Of a DNA stretch of 64,000 bases, positions 18,004-26,749 are shown in pieces. The first letter of the stretch is position 1. Each line of letters starts with the position of its first letter. A model generated the notes under the pieces. That model saw only the letters and a program-made list of their open reading frames with translations, had not been told where the DNA came from and did no database searches. The DNA is from Rhodobacter flavimaris. GTDB lineage: Bacteria; Pseudomonadota; Alphaproteobacteria; Rhodobacterales; Rhodobacteraceae. Position numbers and translations under genes: made by a program. Location: contig NZ_JAJUOS010000004.1 of the NCBI RefSeq assembly GCF_021378075.1, forward strand, positions 124,001-188,000, given 5' to 3'.

Positions 18004-19797
18004 AAAAACACTTTGAAAACATGGCCCGAGGCCGCGCCGCGCCTGATCGCCGTCGCCGCGGGCCGCGAGGCCGCCGACCTCGTGATCCGGGGCGGCAAAT
18101 GGGTAAACGTCCACACGCGTGAGGTGCTGGAGGGCTACGATGTCGCCGTGGCCGAGGGGCGCTTTGCCGCGATTGCGCCTGATCTGTCGGTCAATATCGG
18201 CCCGCAGACCGAGGTTATCGAGGCCAATGGTCGCTACATGATCCCCGGCCTTGTCGATGGGCATATGCATATCGAGAGCGGGATGCTCACCCCCGCCGAA
18301 TTCGCGGCCGCCGTGATCCCGCATGGCACCACGACCATGTTCACCGATCCGCATGAGATCGCAAATGTGCTGGGCCTTGCCGGTGTGCGGATGATGCATG
18401 ACGAGGCGCTGATGCAGCCCGTCAACATTTTCACCCAGATGCCATCCTGCGCGCCCTCGGCGCCGGGGCTGGAAACGACGGGCTACGAGATCACCCCCGA
18501 GGATGTGGCCGAGGCGATGACCTGGCCGGGTATCATCGGTCTGGGCGAGATGATGAACTTCCCCGGCGTGATCCATGCCGACCCGAAGATGCTGGCCGAG
18601 ATCGCGGCGACGCAGAACGCGCACAAGACCGTGGGCGGGCATTACGCCAGCCCCGATTTGGGCGGGCCGTTCCGGGCCTATGTCGCGGGCGGCCCGGCGG
18701 ATGACCACGAGGGCACCTGCGAGGCCGATGCGATTGCGCGGGTGCGGATGGGGATGCGCTCGATGATGCGGCTGGGGTCCGCGTGGTATGACGTCAAGAC
18801 GCAGATCACGGCGGTGACCGAGAAGGGCCTCGATCCGCGCAACTTCATCCTTTGCACCGACGATTGCCACTCGGGCACGCTGGTCAATGACGGGCATATG
18901 AACCGCGTCTATCGCCATGCGGTTGACTGCGGCGCCGACCCGCTGGTGGCGTTGCAGATGTGCACGATCAACACCGCCACCCATTTCGGGCTGGAGCGCG
19001 AATTGGGCTCCATCGCGCCGGGGCGGCGGGCCGATTTGATCCTGACCTCGGATCTGGTCACTCTGCCAGTCGAGCAGGTTATTGCGCGCGGGCGCACCGT
19101 GGCGATGGGCGGCAAGATCACGGTTGACTGCCCGCATTACAACTGGCCCGAGGCCGCGCGCCAGACGGTGCATCTGGGCAAGGAACTTGTGGCGGATGAC
19201 TTCGTCATCACTGCCCCCGAAGGCGCCAATACCGTCACCGCCCGCGTCATCGGCGTGGTCGAGAACCAGGCCCCCACCAAGGCGCTTACTGCCGAGCTTT
19301 CGGTGCTCGATGGCCGCGTCAATGGCGACCCCGCGCAGGACATCGCGCAGATCGCGCTGGTCGAGCGGCATTGCGGCACCGGCGGCGTGGTCAACGGCTT
19401 TGTCTCGGGCTTTGGCTACGAGGGCCGCATGGCCATGGGCTCGACCGTGGCGCATGACAGCCACCACATGATCGTCGTCGGCACCGACCGCGAGATGATG
19501 GCGGCCTGCGCCAATCGTCTGGGCGAGATGGGCGGCGGGATCAGCGTCTGGAAGGACGGGGCCGAGATTGCCTCGGTTCCGCTGCCGATCGCGGGGTTGA
19601 TGTCGGACGATCCGGCCGTCACCGTGGCAGACCGAGCCTCGCGCATGGTCGAGGCGATGGCCGAATGCGGTTGCACACTGAACAACGCCTATATGCAGCA
19701 CTCGCTTCTGGCGCTGGTGGTGATCCCCGAAATCCGCATCTCCGACCTCGGGCTGGTCGATGTGACGCGCTTCGAACTGACGGAGCTTTTCGAATGA
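17995..19797 (+). CDS. ade: Adenine deaminase (Ade family amidohydrolase)
   Basis: 600 residues, typical for bacterial Ade, which converts adenine to hypoxanthine plus ammonia. Metal ligands are in GHMHIESGM, and the conserved TDPHEIANVLG, ICTDDC-type segment (ILCTDDCHSG) and RRADLILTSDL are all present. The ATG at 17995 lacks a strong Shine-Dalgarno. Its TGA overlaps the amn start (ATGA), and Amn makes adenine, the substrate of Ade, so the pair forms a short salvage route from AMP to hypoxanthine. Confidence 0.95.
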   Translation: MEHKNTLKTWPEAAPRLIAVAAGREAADLVIRGGKWVNVHTREVLEGYDVAVAEGRFAAIAPDLSVNIGPQTEVIEANGRYMIPGLVDGHMHIESGMLTPAEFAAAVIPHGTTTMFTDPHEIANVLGLAGVRMMHDEALMQPVNIFTQMPSCAPSAPGLETTGYEITPEDVAEAMTWPGIIGLGEMMNFPGVIHADPKMLAEIAATQNAHKTVGGHYASPDLGGPFRAYVAGGPADDHEGTCEADAIARVRMGMRSMMRLGSAWYDVKTQITAVTEKGLDPRNFILCTDDCHSGTLVNDGHMNRVYRHAVDCGADPLVALQMCTINTATHFGLERELGSIAPGRRADLILTSDLVTLPVEQVIARGRTVAMGGKITVDCPHYNWPEAARQTVHLGKELVADDFVITAPEGANTVTARVIGVVENQAPTKALTAELSVLDGRVNGDPAQDIAQIALVERHCGTGGVVNGFVSGFGYEGRMAMGSTVAHDSHHMIVVGTDREMMAACANRLGEMGGGISVWKDGAEIASVPLPIAGLMSDDPAVTVADRASRMVEAMAECGCTLNNAYMQHSLLALVVIPEIRISDLGLVDVTRFELTELFE

Positions 19798-21269
19798 ATG
19801 AACCGCTGACCACCCTGACCCCGCATGCGCATGAGCCCGAGCTGTTCACCGATGCGGCCGAGGCCGTCGCGCATCTTGAGGCGCTTTATGCCGAGGCGAC
19901 CGGGTTCTTGCTGCAAAAGTTCAACGAGACGCTGAACGCCCGACTTCCGAGCGCGCGTTTCCGCGCCTTCTACCCCGAGGTGCGGGTTTCCGTGGCCTCT
20001 CATACCAAGGCCGACAGCCGCCTGAGTTTCGGCCATGTCGCGCTGCCGGGAACATTTGCGGCCACGATCACCCGGCCCGACCTGTTTCGCAACTACCTGA
20101 CGCAGCAACTGGCGCTGTTGATCCGCAACCACGGCGTGCCGGTGCAGATCGGTGTCTCGGCCACGCCGATCCCGGTGCATTTCGCGGTGGCGGCCCACCC
20201 CGAGGTCAGCGTGCCGCAGGAGGGCGTTCTCGATTTCAGCCTGCGCGATGTCTTCGACGTGCCGGATCTGGCCAATATGAACGACGACATCGTCAACGGT
20301 ATGGCGGGGCCGAACCCGGACGGCTCGGGGCATCTGGCGCCCTTCACCGCGCAGCGGGTCGATTACTCGCTCGCGCGGTTGCAGCACTATACCTCGACCG
20401 CGGCCGAGCATTTCCAGAACCACGTGCTGTTCACGAACTACCAGTTCTACGTCGATGAGTTCGAGAAGGTCGCCCGGAGTATGCTCGCCGACCCGGACTC
20501 GGGTTACGAGGCCTTCGTGGCGCCGGGAAATACCGAAATCACGACGCCCGACGGGGCCATCCCGCATCTGGCGAAGATGCCGCAGATGCCTGCCTATCAC
20601 CTCAAGCGCGCGGATGGGAACGGGATCACGCTCGTCAATATCGGGGTGGGGCCGTCGAACGCCAAGACCGCGACGGACCATATCGCCGTGCTGCGCCCCC
20701 ATGCCTGGCTGATGGTGGGGCACTGCGCCGGGCTGCGCAACTCGCAGAGCCTGGGCGACTTCGTCCTCGCCCACGCCTATCTGCGCGAGGATCACGTTCT
20801 CGACGATGACCTGCCCGTCTGGGTGCCGATCCCGGCGCTGGCAGAGATCCAGATCGCCCTGCAAGAGGCCGTGGCCGAGGTGACGCGGCTGGATGGATAT
20901 GAGCTCAAGCGCATCATGCGCACCGGCACCGTCGCGACCATTGACAACCGCAACTGGGAGCTGCGCGACCAGTCCGGTCCGGTGCATCGCCTCAGCCAGA
21001 GCCGCGCGGTCGCACTCGATATGGAAAGTGCGACGATCGCGGCGAACGGGTTTCGGTTCCGTGTGCCTTACGGCACGCTACTGTGCGTCTCGGACAAGCC
21101 GCTTCATGGCGAATTGAAGCTGCCCGGCATGGCGACCGAGTTCTATCGCACCCAGGTGGCCAACCATTTGCAGATTGGCATAAGGGCGATGGAAAAGCTG
21201 CGCCAGATGCCGCTGGAGCGTATCCACAGCCGGAAATTGCGCAGCTTCGAGGAAACCGCATTCCTGTGA
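19794..21269 (+). CDS. amn: AMP nucleosidase
   Basis: 491 residues, matching the roughly 480-residue family. It splits AMP into adenine and ribose 5-phosphate. An N-terminal Amn-specific domain (to about 180) precedes a nucleoside-phosphorylase-like domain with GVGPSNAKTATDHIAVLRP, GHCAGLRNSQSLGDFVLA and the catalytic-region MESATIAANGFRFRVPYG. The start is the ATG at 19794 inside the ade stop (ATGA) with GGAG upstream. A weak hairpin (21279-21308) follows. Confidence 0.95.
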   Translation: MNEPLTTLTPHAHEPELFTDAAEAVAHLEALYAEATGFLLQKFNETLNARLPSARFRAFYPEVRVSVASHTKADSRLSFGHVALPGTFAATITRPDLFRNYLTQQLALLIRNHGVPVQIGVSATPIPVHFAVAAHPEVSVPQEGVLDFSLRDVFDVPDLANMNDDIVNGMAGPNPDGSGHLAPFTAQRVDYSLARLQHYTSTAAEHFQNHVLFTNYQFYVDEFEKVARSMLADPDSGYEAFVAPGNTEITTPDGAIPHLAKMPQMPAYHLKRADGNGITLVNIGVGPSNAKTATDHIAVLRPHAWLMVGHCAGLRNSQSLGDFVLAHAYLREDHVLDDDLPVWVPIPALAEIQIALQEAVAEVTRLDGYELKRIMRTGTVATIDNRNWELRDQSGPVHRLSQSRAVALDMESATIAANGFRFRVPYGTLLCVSDKPLHGELKLPGMATEFYRTQVANHLQIGIRAMEKLRQMPLERIHSRKLRSFEETAFL

Positions 21270-21317
21270 CGCAACGCCGCCTTTGCGGGAAATCCCGTGG
21301 ATAAAGGCGAAAAAGGC

Positions 21318-21346
21318 TTGCCTTGCCCTGAAAAAGCGTGTGTTAG
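21318..21346 (+). promoter_or_regulatory. Candidate sigma-70 promoter of the HU gene
   Basis: TTGCCT (21318-21323), a 17-base spacer and TGTTAG (21341-21346), about 70 bases before the HU start. Matches to consensus are partial. The leader then carries a CCCCG/CGGGG repeat. Confidence 0.35.
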
Positions 21347-21417
21347 GGGCACACGAAGCCGTGGAACGCGGCCTGAAATTGACCCCGCAACAAACGGGGC
21401 GCATGAGAGGAAAAGCA

Positions 21418-21705
21418 ATGTCGAAACCGCTGACCAAGACCCAGCTGGTGGCCGCTCTGGCCGAAGTCATGGGCTCGGACAAGAAAACCGCCTCGGCCGC
21501 GCTGGACGCTGTTGCCGAAGTCGTCACCAAGGAAGTCGCCCAGGGCGGCGCCGTGACCCTGCCGGGTATCGGCAAGGTCTATTGCAAGGCCCGCCCCGAG
21601 CGTCAGGTCCGCAATCCGGCCACCGGTGAGACCAAGACCAAGGAAGCTGACAAGCAGGTCAAAGTCACCATCGCGAAGGCGCTGAAAGACAGCGTCAACG
21701 CCTGA
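21418..21705 (+). CDS. HU-family DNA-binding protein
   Basis: 95 residues, full-length HU. The N-terminus MSKPLTKTQLVAALAEVMG, the GGAVTLPGIGKV turn, the beta-arm region RPERQVRNPATGE and the C-terminal VKVTIAKALKDSVNA fit the histone-like family that bends and compacts DNA. The ATG at 21418 has GAGAGGAAAAG upstream. It is monocistronic, bounded by its own promoter region and a strong terminator. Confidence 0.96.
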   Translation: MSKPLTKTQLVAALAEVMGSDKKTASAALDAVAEVVTKEVAQGGAVTLPGIGKVYCKARPERQVRNPATGETKTKEADKQVKVTIAKALKDSVNA

Positions 21706-21749
21706 TCGGTTCGCACCCCCTTGCGGGGGCTGCACCATCCGATAGGGTC

Positions 21750-21777
21750 GCCCTGCGAGCAGGGCGGCCTTTTTCTT
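21750..21777 (+). terminator. Rho-independent terminator of the HU gene
   Basis: Stem GCCCTG/CAGGGC with a CGAG loop followed by GGCC and TTTTTCTTT. A second hairpin, CCCCC-TTGC-GGGGG (21716-21729), lies just after the stop codon. Confidence 0.85.
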
Positions 21778-21796
21778 TGGCCGGGAAAGGGTTTCG

Positions 21797-22660
21797 ATGG
21801 ATCTTCGCGCAATCGCAATGGGGCTGGCCTTCGCGCTGATGTGGTCCTCGGCGTTCACCTCGGCGCGGATGATCGTGGCCGATGCGCCGCCGCTGGCCTC
21901 GCTGGCGCTGCGCTTCCTGATCTCGGGGATGATCGGCGTGGGGATCGCGCTTGCGGCCGGGCAAACCTGGCGGCTGAGCCGTGCGCAATGGCGCGCGACG
22001 CTGATCTTCGGGCTGTGCCAGAACGCGCTCTACCTAGGCCTCAACTTCGTGGCGATGCAATGGGTCGAGGCCTCGGTCGCTTCGATCATCGCTTCGACCA
22101 TGCCGTTGATGGTGGCGGGCCTTGGATGGGCCGTGTTCCGAGACCGGGTGCGGCCCTTGGGCGTGCTGGGCCTGATGGCCGGGGTTGTGGGCGTGGCCAT
22201 CATCATGGGGGCGCGCCTGTCGGGCGGCGTCGATCCGGTCGGCATGGCGCTGTGCTTTGTCGCGGCGCTGGCGCTGTCGATTGCCACGCTCAGCGTGCGC
22301 GGCGCGGCCTCGGGCGGCAATGTGATGATGATCGTGGGGCTACAGATGTTCGTGGGCTCGGCGGTGTTGGCCGTGGCCTCCGCCGGGCTTGAGACCTATG
22401 AGGTCAACTGGACGCCGCGCCTACTTGGGGCCTTCGCCTATACGACGCTGGTGCCGGGCGTTCTGGCAACCTGGATCTGGTTTCGTCTTGTCGGGCGGAT
22501 CGGCGCGGTCAAGGCGGCGACCTTCCACTTCCTCAACCCGTTCTTCGGCGTGGCCATCGCCGCAGCCGTTCTGGGCGAACGGCTGGGCTGGCTCGATCTG
22601 GCCGGGGTCGCGGTGATCGCGGGCGGTATTCTTGCGGTGCAGCTGTCGAAACAGGCCTAG
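21797..22660 (+). CDS. EamA/DMT family transporter
   Basis: 287 residues with about ten transmembrane segments arranged as two EamA repeats; the second repeat shows TTLVPGVLATWIWFRLVGRIG and FHFLNPFFGVAIAAAVLGERLGWLD. Members export amino acids or metabolites; the substrate is unknown. Its TAG stop is shared with the convergent DUF4202 gene in CTAG (22657-22660). Confidence 0.9.
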   Translation: MDLRAIAMGLAFALMWSSAFTSARMIVADAPPLASLALRFLISGMIGVGIALAAGQTWRLSRAQWRATLIFGLCQNALYLGLNFVAMQWVEASVASIIASTMPLMVAGLGWAVFRDRVRPLGVLGLMAGVVGVAIIMGARLSGGVDPVGMALCFVAALALSIATLSVRGAASGGNVMMIVGLQMFVGSAVLAVASAGLETYEVNWTPRLLGAFAYTTLVPGVLATWIWFRLVGRIGAVKAATFHFLNPFFGVAIAAAVLGERLGWLDLAGVAVIAGGILAVQLSKQA

Positions 22661-23220
22661 TCGCGGAAGGCGGAGGCGAAGGGCTCGGGCAGGTCGAACT
22701 CGGCCAGTGCGCGGGCGCGGCCCTCGGGCGACATCTTGCGCGCGGTCTTCTGCACGATTTTCAGCAGCGCCTCGGGTTCTTGCGAGGGGGCGAAGGGGGC
22801 AAAATAGTGCCGCACGAAGACAAAGCAGATCACGTCTTCAAGCGCCTGCACCTCGGCGTCGCGCTTGATGCCCTCCTTACGCAGCATCTTCGCGGCCTGT
22901 TCGACGGCGTCTTCGTCATAGCCCGACTCGCGCATGATGTCGGCCACGCGCTCGGCATGGCGGCGGCCCTGTTCGCGGCGCCAGTTCAGATAGCCTTCGC
23001 GCCCCTCGGGAAACTCTGCGCGCGGCAGCAGCCAGCGTTCGATATGCTGGCCGCGCGCGGCGATTTGCAGCGGCTCGGACGCATCGGGAAACAGCCGCGC
23101 CAGTTCAGACGACATGCGCTGGCCATACAGCAGCGCGGCGGGCTGGCTGGCCTCGATCGTCGGGTCGGCGGAGTTGGCGGCGTCGATGGCGCGCAGCGCG
23201 CGGGCGAGGGGCGTGGTCAT
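22657..23220 (-). CDS. DUF4202 family protein
   Basis: 187 residues from the ATG at 23220. The stretches AARGQHIERWLLPRAEFPEG, YLNWRREQGRRHAERVADIM and EDVICFVFVRHYFAPFA are typical of DUF4202, whose function is unknown. The conserved His residues suggest a possible metal site. An in-frame ATG at 23259 is an alternative start. It converges on the EamA gene with a shared CTAG. Confidence 0.85.
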   Translation of the reverse strand: MTTPLARALRAIDAANSADPTIEASQPAALLYGQRMSSELARLFPDASEPLQIAARGQHIERWLLPRAEFPEGREGYLNWRREQGRRHAERVADIMRESGYDEDAVEQAAKMLRKEGIKRDAEVQALEDVICFVFVRHYFAPFAPSQEPEALLKIVQKTARKMSPEGRARALAEFDLPEPFASAFRD

Positions 23221-23297
23221 GGCGTTCCGGGGCTGATTTTCGTCAAGGCACGTTCGCATGATTTCGTGGCAGGGTCCACGGCAAGAAGGAGAGGCAA

Positions 23298-23984
23298 ATG
23301 ACAGGCTGGGCCGAGTTTCTGATCGCGGGGCTTATTTTCATGGCATCCCACGCGGTGCCAGCCAATCCGCGCATCAAGGGGCGGATCGTGGCGGTGATGG
23401 GTCAGCGCGGCTGGGTCTGGGGGTTCAGCCTGCTTTCGACCGGGCTCTTGTTCTGGGTGATCTTCGCCGCCGGTCGCGCGCCGTTTGTCGAGCTTTGGCC
23501 GCAGGCGGGCTGGCCGCGCTGGCTGCTCAACATCGCTATGCCACTTGCGGTCGTGCTGGGAACATTCGGTGTTGCCGCGCCCAACCCCTTCGCCTTCGAG
23601 GGGCGGGCCGAGGGTTTTGACCCCGATCACCCCGGCATCGCGGGCGTGGTGCGCCAGCCGCTTTTGTGGGCGCTGATCCTGTGGTCGGGCGCGCATCTGA
23701 TCGCCAATGGCGATCTGGCGCATGTCATCCTCTTTGGCGTGTTCTTTGCTTTCTCGCTGATGGGGATGCGCGCGATGGAGGCCCGCAAGCGCCGCCTCTG
23801 GGGCGAGGCCGAGTGGGCGCGGCTGTCCGGGCGCACCTCTGACTGGCCGTTTCAGGCGCTGATCACCGGGCGTTGGCAGCCCCGGCAGGGGCCGTCGCTC
23901 TTGCGTCTGAGTCTGGCCGTGGTGCTCTGGGCAGCGATCTTCCACCTGCACGCGCCGGTCATCGGGTTCTCGCCGCTGCCTTAA
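23298..23984 (+). CDS. NnrU family membrane protein
   Basis: 228 residues, about six transmembrane segments. MASHAVPANPRIKG near the N-terminus and PFAFEGRAEGFDPDHPGIAGVVRQPLLWALILWSGAHL-type sequence identify NnrU, first described next to nitrite/nitric oxide reductase genes and related to isoprenoid-modifying membrane proteins. No denitrification genes are nearby. AAGGAGAG precedes the ATG. Its TAA shares TTAA (23981-23984) with the convergent transglycosylase gene. Confidence 0.85.
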   Translation: MTGWAEFLIAGLIFMASHAVPANPRIKGRIVAVMGQRGWVWGFSLLSTGLLFWVIFAAGRAPFVELWPQAGWPRWLLNIAMPLAVVLGTFGVAAPNPFAFEGRAEGFDPDHPGIAGVVRQPLLWALILWSGAHLIANGDLAHVILFGVFFAFSLMGMRAMEARKRRLWGEAEWARLSGRTSDWPFQALITGRWQPRQGPSLLRLSLAVVLWAAIFHLHAPVIGFSPLP

Positions 23985-25249
23985 CGCAGGGCGAGCAGGA
24001 TCTCCATCGAGGCATAGCCGTCGGGCGCGTGGCCATTGGCGCGCTGCCAGGCCATGATGGCCGATATGGTGTTGGGGCCGATCTTGCCATCGGTGCCCTG
24101 CGTGTCGAAGCCGCGCGCGGTCAGGCGCTCTTGCAGCTCTTGCCGCTCGGCCGCGTTCAGCGCGCGCCCGTCGCGCGGCCAGGCCTGCACGAAGGGGCCG
24201 TGACCCTTCAGCCGGTCCGACAGATGGCCCACGCCGATCACATAGGCATTGGCGTTGTTGTAGCGCGAGATCGCGGTGAAATTGCCAAAGATCATCAGCG
24301 CCGGCCCCTGCGCGCCCGCAGGCAGCAGGATCGAGGCCGAGCCGTAATTCGGCACCCGCCCGCCATTCACAGACCGCACCCCAAGCGCCGCCCATTCGTC
24401 GGGCGATTTCTTCACCGTCTTGCCGGCGAGGTTGTAGTTGAAACCCTGCGGCAGGCGCACCTCAACCCCCCAGGGTTGCCCCTTGGACCAGCCGGACCGG
24501 GCGAGATAGGCGGCGGTCGAGGCCAGCGCATCGGCCGGGTTCTCCGACCAGATGTCACGCTTTCCGTCGCCGGTGAAATCAACCGCAAAGGCAAGGTAGG
24601 AGCTGGGGATGAACTGGGTATGGCCCATCGCCCCGGCCCAGGAGCCGGTCATGTGCCGCGCGTCGGTGTCACCGGCCTGGATGATCTGCAGCGCCGCGAT
24701 GAACTGCTGCGCAAAGAAGTTCCCACGCCGCCCGTCATAGGCCAGCGTCGCCAGCGCCGGGATGATCAACGTGCTACCCCGGTTCTTGCCGAAGTTCGAT
24801 TCCATCCCCCAGACCGCGACGACGACCTCTTTCTCGACGCCGTAGCGCGCTTCGATCTGGCGCAGGAGCGCCGCGTTTTCAGCCAGTGCCGCGCGGCCGT
24901 TCTCGATGCGCGTGTCCGAAACCGCGCTGTCGAGATATTCCCAGATCGTCTTGGTGAACTCGGCCTGGTTGCGGTCGCGCTCGATGACCTTGGGGTTGTA
25001 GCGGATGTCTTGCGTGGCGCGCGCCCAGGTCGCGTCGGAGATGCCGGCCGCCGTGGCGCGGGGCTTGAAGCCCTCCAGCCAGTTTTCAAAGCCGCGCTGC
25101 ACGGCGGGGTCAACGGGGGGGATCTCGTCGATCATCTGGGCTCCTGCGCGCATCGCCGGGCGGGGCGAGGTCTCCAGCGGGCCGGCACAGGCCGACAGGC
25201 CGCTGAAGGCCAAAGCGGTGACGGTGGCAAGATTGACTGCTCGTTTCAT
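23981..25249 (-). CDS. MltB-family lytic murein transglycosylase (lipoprotein)
   Basis: 422 residues. A lipoprotein signal ends in LSAC with Cys21. The SLT_2/MltB domain (about 50-345) carries catalytic Glu150 in GMESNFGKNRGS and GAMGHTQFIPSSYLAFAVDF. A C-terminal peptidoglycan-binding domain (about 365-422, GTDGKIGPNTISAIMAWQ) follows. It cleaves the glycan strands of murein. The start at 25249 places the lipobox correctly; an upstream ATG at 25306 would push the signal inward. Confidence 0.93.
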   Translation of the reverse strand: MKRAVNLATVTALAFSGLSACAGPLETSPRPAMRAGAQMIDEIPPVDPAVQRGFENWLEGFKPRATAAGISDATWARATQDIRYNPKVIERDRNQAEFTKTIWEYLDSAVSDTRIENGRAALAENAALLRQIEARYGVEKEVVVAVWGMESNFGKNRGSTLIIPALATLAYDGRRGNFFAQQFIAALQIIQAGDTDARHMTGSWAGAMGHTQFIPSSYLAFAVDFTGDGKRDIWSENPADALASTAAYLARSGWSKGQPWGVEVRLPQGFNYNLAGKTVKKSPDEWAALGVRSVNGGRVPNYGSASILLPAGAQGPALMIFGNFTAISRYNNANAYVIGVGHLSDRLKGHGPFVQAWPRDGRALNAAERQELQERLTARGFDTQGTDGKIGPNTISAIMAWQRANGHAPDGYASMEILLALR

Positions 25250-25327
25250 GGCCTGCCTGCTGTTCGTTGTTTTGCTGCAGTCTAGCAAATGCAGTGGCAG
25301 GCGCAAATCGGCTTCGCGGCAAACCGC

Positions 25328-25681
25328 CTATTCGCTCTCGCCAAAGAAGGGCGTCATCTGCACGACGATGACCGAGTTTTCCTCAAGCGCGCGGTCCATC
25401 AGGGCGCGTTCCTCGGGGTCGATCTCGTCGCCCTGTTTTTCGCGCTCGGCCAGCGTGCCGTAGCCGGTGACATCAAGCGGCGCCATGTCGGCCAGTTTGA
25501 GGATCGCCACGGTTTCGCGTACGGCCTCGGCCTCATCGACGCCCGAGGCATAGCACAGGATACCCGCGCCGGTCGCGCCCTTGGGCAGACCGTCGCCCGC
25601 CTTGCGGCCAACCTCGACCAGCAGCGTGTAAACCTGCTGCGGGCGCTTTTCCTTGACGGGTTTTTCGGGCGTGTCGGTCAT
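25328..25681 (-). CDS. Conserved small protein of unknown function
   Basis: 117 residues, soluble and acidic. The centre (QVYTLLVEVGRKAGDGLPKG, GAGILCYASGVDEAEAVRETVAILK) looks like a compact alpha/beta fold, and the C-terminus VIVVQMTPFFGESE is well ordered in appearance. I do not recognise a named family, although it resembles proteins conserved across Rhodobacterales. GGAG lies 6 bases before the ATG. It sits between dapD (upstream, same strand, separated by a terminator) and the transglycosylase gene. Confidence 0.75.
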   Translation of the reverse strand: MTDTPEKPVKEKRPQQVYTLLVEVGRKAGDGLPKGATGAGILCYASGVDEAEAVRETVAILKLADMAPLDVTGYGTLAEREKQGDEIDPEERALMDRALEENSVIVVQMTPFFGESE

Positions 25682-25757
25682 GGCGATCTCCGGGGTTCTG
25701 CCTGTCCGGGGTCACCCGTCGGGCTGGTCATGTCAAGTTCTTCCGCGCCCCTTACGC

Positions 25758-25784
25758 AAAAGGCCCGCCGCGAGGGCGGGCCTT
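25758..25784 (-). terminator. Rho-independent terminator of dapD
   Basis: On the minus strand AAGGCCCGCC/GGCGGGCCTT forms a perfect 10-bp stem with a 5-base loop and ends in TTTTGC. It lies 20 bases after the dapD stop. Confidence 0.85.
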
Positions 25785-25804
25785 GCACAGGGTGCGATCT
25801 GCGA

Positions 25805-26632
25805 TCAGTCGCGCAGCAGCTCGTTGATCGAGGTTTTCGAGCGGGTCTTGGCGTCGACACGCTTCACGATCACCGCGCAGTAAAGGTTGATGCCGTTCTT
25901 CGAGGGCATCGAGCCCGAGACGACGACCGAACCGGCCGGAACCTCGCCATACATGACCTCGCCGGTTTCGCGGTCGACGATCTTGGTGGACTGGCCGATA
26001 TAGACGCCCATCCCCAGGACCGAGCCTTCGCGGATGATGCAGCCCTCGACCACCTCGGAGCGCGCGCCGATGAAGCAGTTGTCCTCGATGATGGTCGGGC
26101 CGGCCTGCATGGGTTCAAGCACGCCGCCGATGCCGACGCCGCCCGACAGGTGGACGTTCTTGCCGATCTGCGCGCAGGAGCCGACGGTGGCCCAAGTGTC
26201 GACCATGGTGCCCTCATCGACAAAGGCGCCGAGGTTCACGAAGGACGGCATCAGCACCACGCCCTTGCCGATATAGGCCGAGCGGCGCACGATGCAGTTC
26301 GGAACAGCGCGGAAGCCCGCGGCCTTCCACTGCGCCTCGCCCCAATGGGCGAACTTGCTGTCGACCTTGTCCCACCAGGAACCGCCCTGCGGGCCGCCGG
26401 TCTGCACTTCCATGTCCTTCAGGCGAAAGCCGAGCAGAACGGCCTTCTTGGCCCATTGGTTGACGTGCCAGTTGCCGTCGGCCTGACGCTCGGCCACGCG
26501 CAGCTGACCCTGGTCAAGCGCGTGCAGCGTCGACTCGATAGCGTCGCGGACCTCGCCCTTGGTGTGCGGGGTGATCGTGTCGCGCGCCTCCCAGGCGGCT
26601 TCGATGGCGGTTTCCAGGGCGGCGTTCGACAT
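25805..26632 (-). CDS. dapD: 2,3,4,5-tetrahydropyridine-2,6-dicarboxylate N-succinyltransferase
   Basis: 275 residues, standard DapD length. It succinylates tetrahydrodipicolinate in the lysine/meso-diaminopimelate pathway. An N-terminal helical domain is followed by a left-handed beta-helix of hexapeptide repeats ([40 protein letters not shown]) and the C-terminal [24 protein letters not shown] precedes the ATG. It is divergent from the LOG gene and ends at a strong terminator. Confidence 0.97.
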   Translation of the reverse strand: MSNAALETAIEAAWEARDTITPHTKGEVRDAIESTLHALDQGQLRVAERQADGNWHVNQWAKKAVLLGFRLKDMEVQTGGPQGGSWWDKVDSKFAHWGEAQWKAAGFRAVPNCIVRRSAYIGKGVVLMPSFVNLGAFVDEGTMVDTWATVGSCAQIGKNVHLSGGVGIGGVLEPMQAGPTIIEDNCFIGARSEVVEGCIIREGSVLGMGVYIGQSTKIVDRETGEVMYGEVPAGSVVVSGSMPSKNGINLYCAVIVKRVDAKTRSKTSINELLRD

Positions 26633-26749
26633 GGTGTCCCCTTTGCAGATTGGCGCGTTGTATATGGTCTTGTCAGGGAACAGCCTATAGTTGGAAGGCA
26701 GGCCTCGCGCAATGCGGCGCTTGGATCAACGCGCGAAAGGATCGTTCCG

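Noticed and set aside
17626..19701. A 691-codon minus-strand frame covering the SelW-like gene and the complement of ade
   Set aside because: Only the last 97 residues look like a protein; the rest is antisense to adenine deaminase.
21279..21308. Possible terminator after amn (GCCTTT/AAAGGC around CGGG-AAAT-CCCG)
   Set aside because: The stem is interrupted and there is no U-tract, only GAAAAAGG; too weak to list as a terminator.
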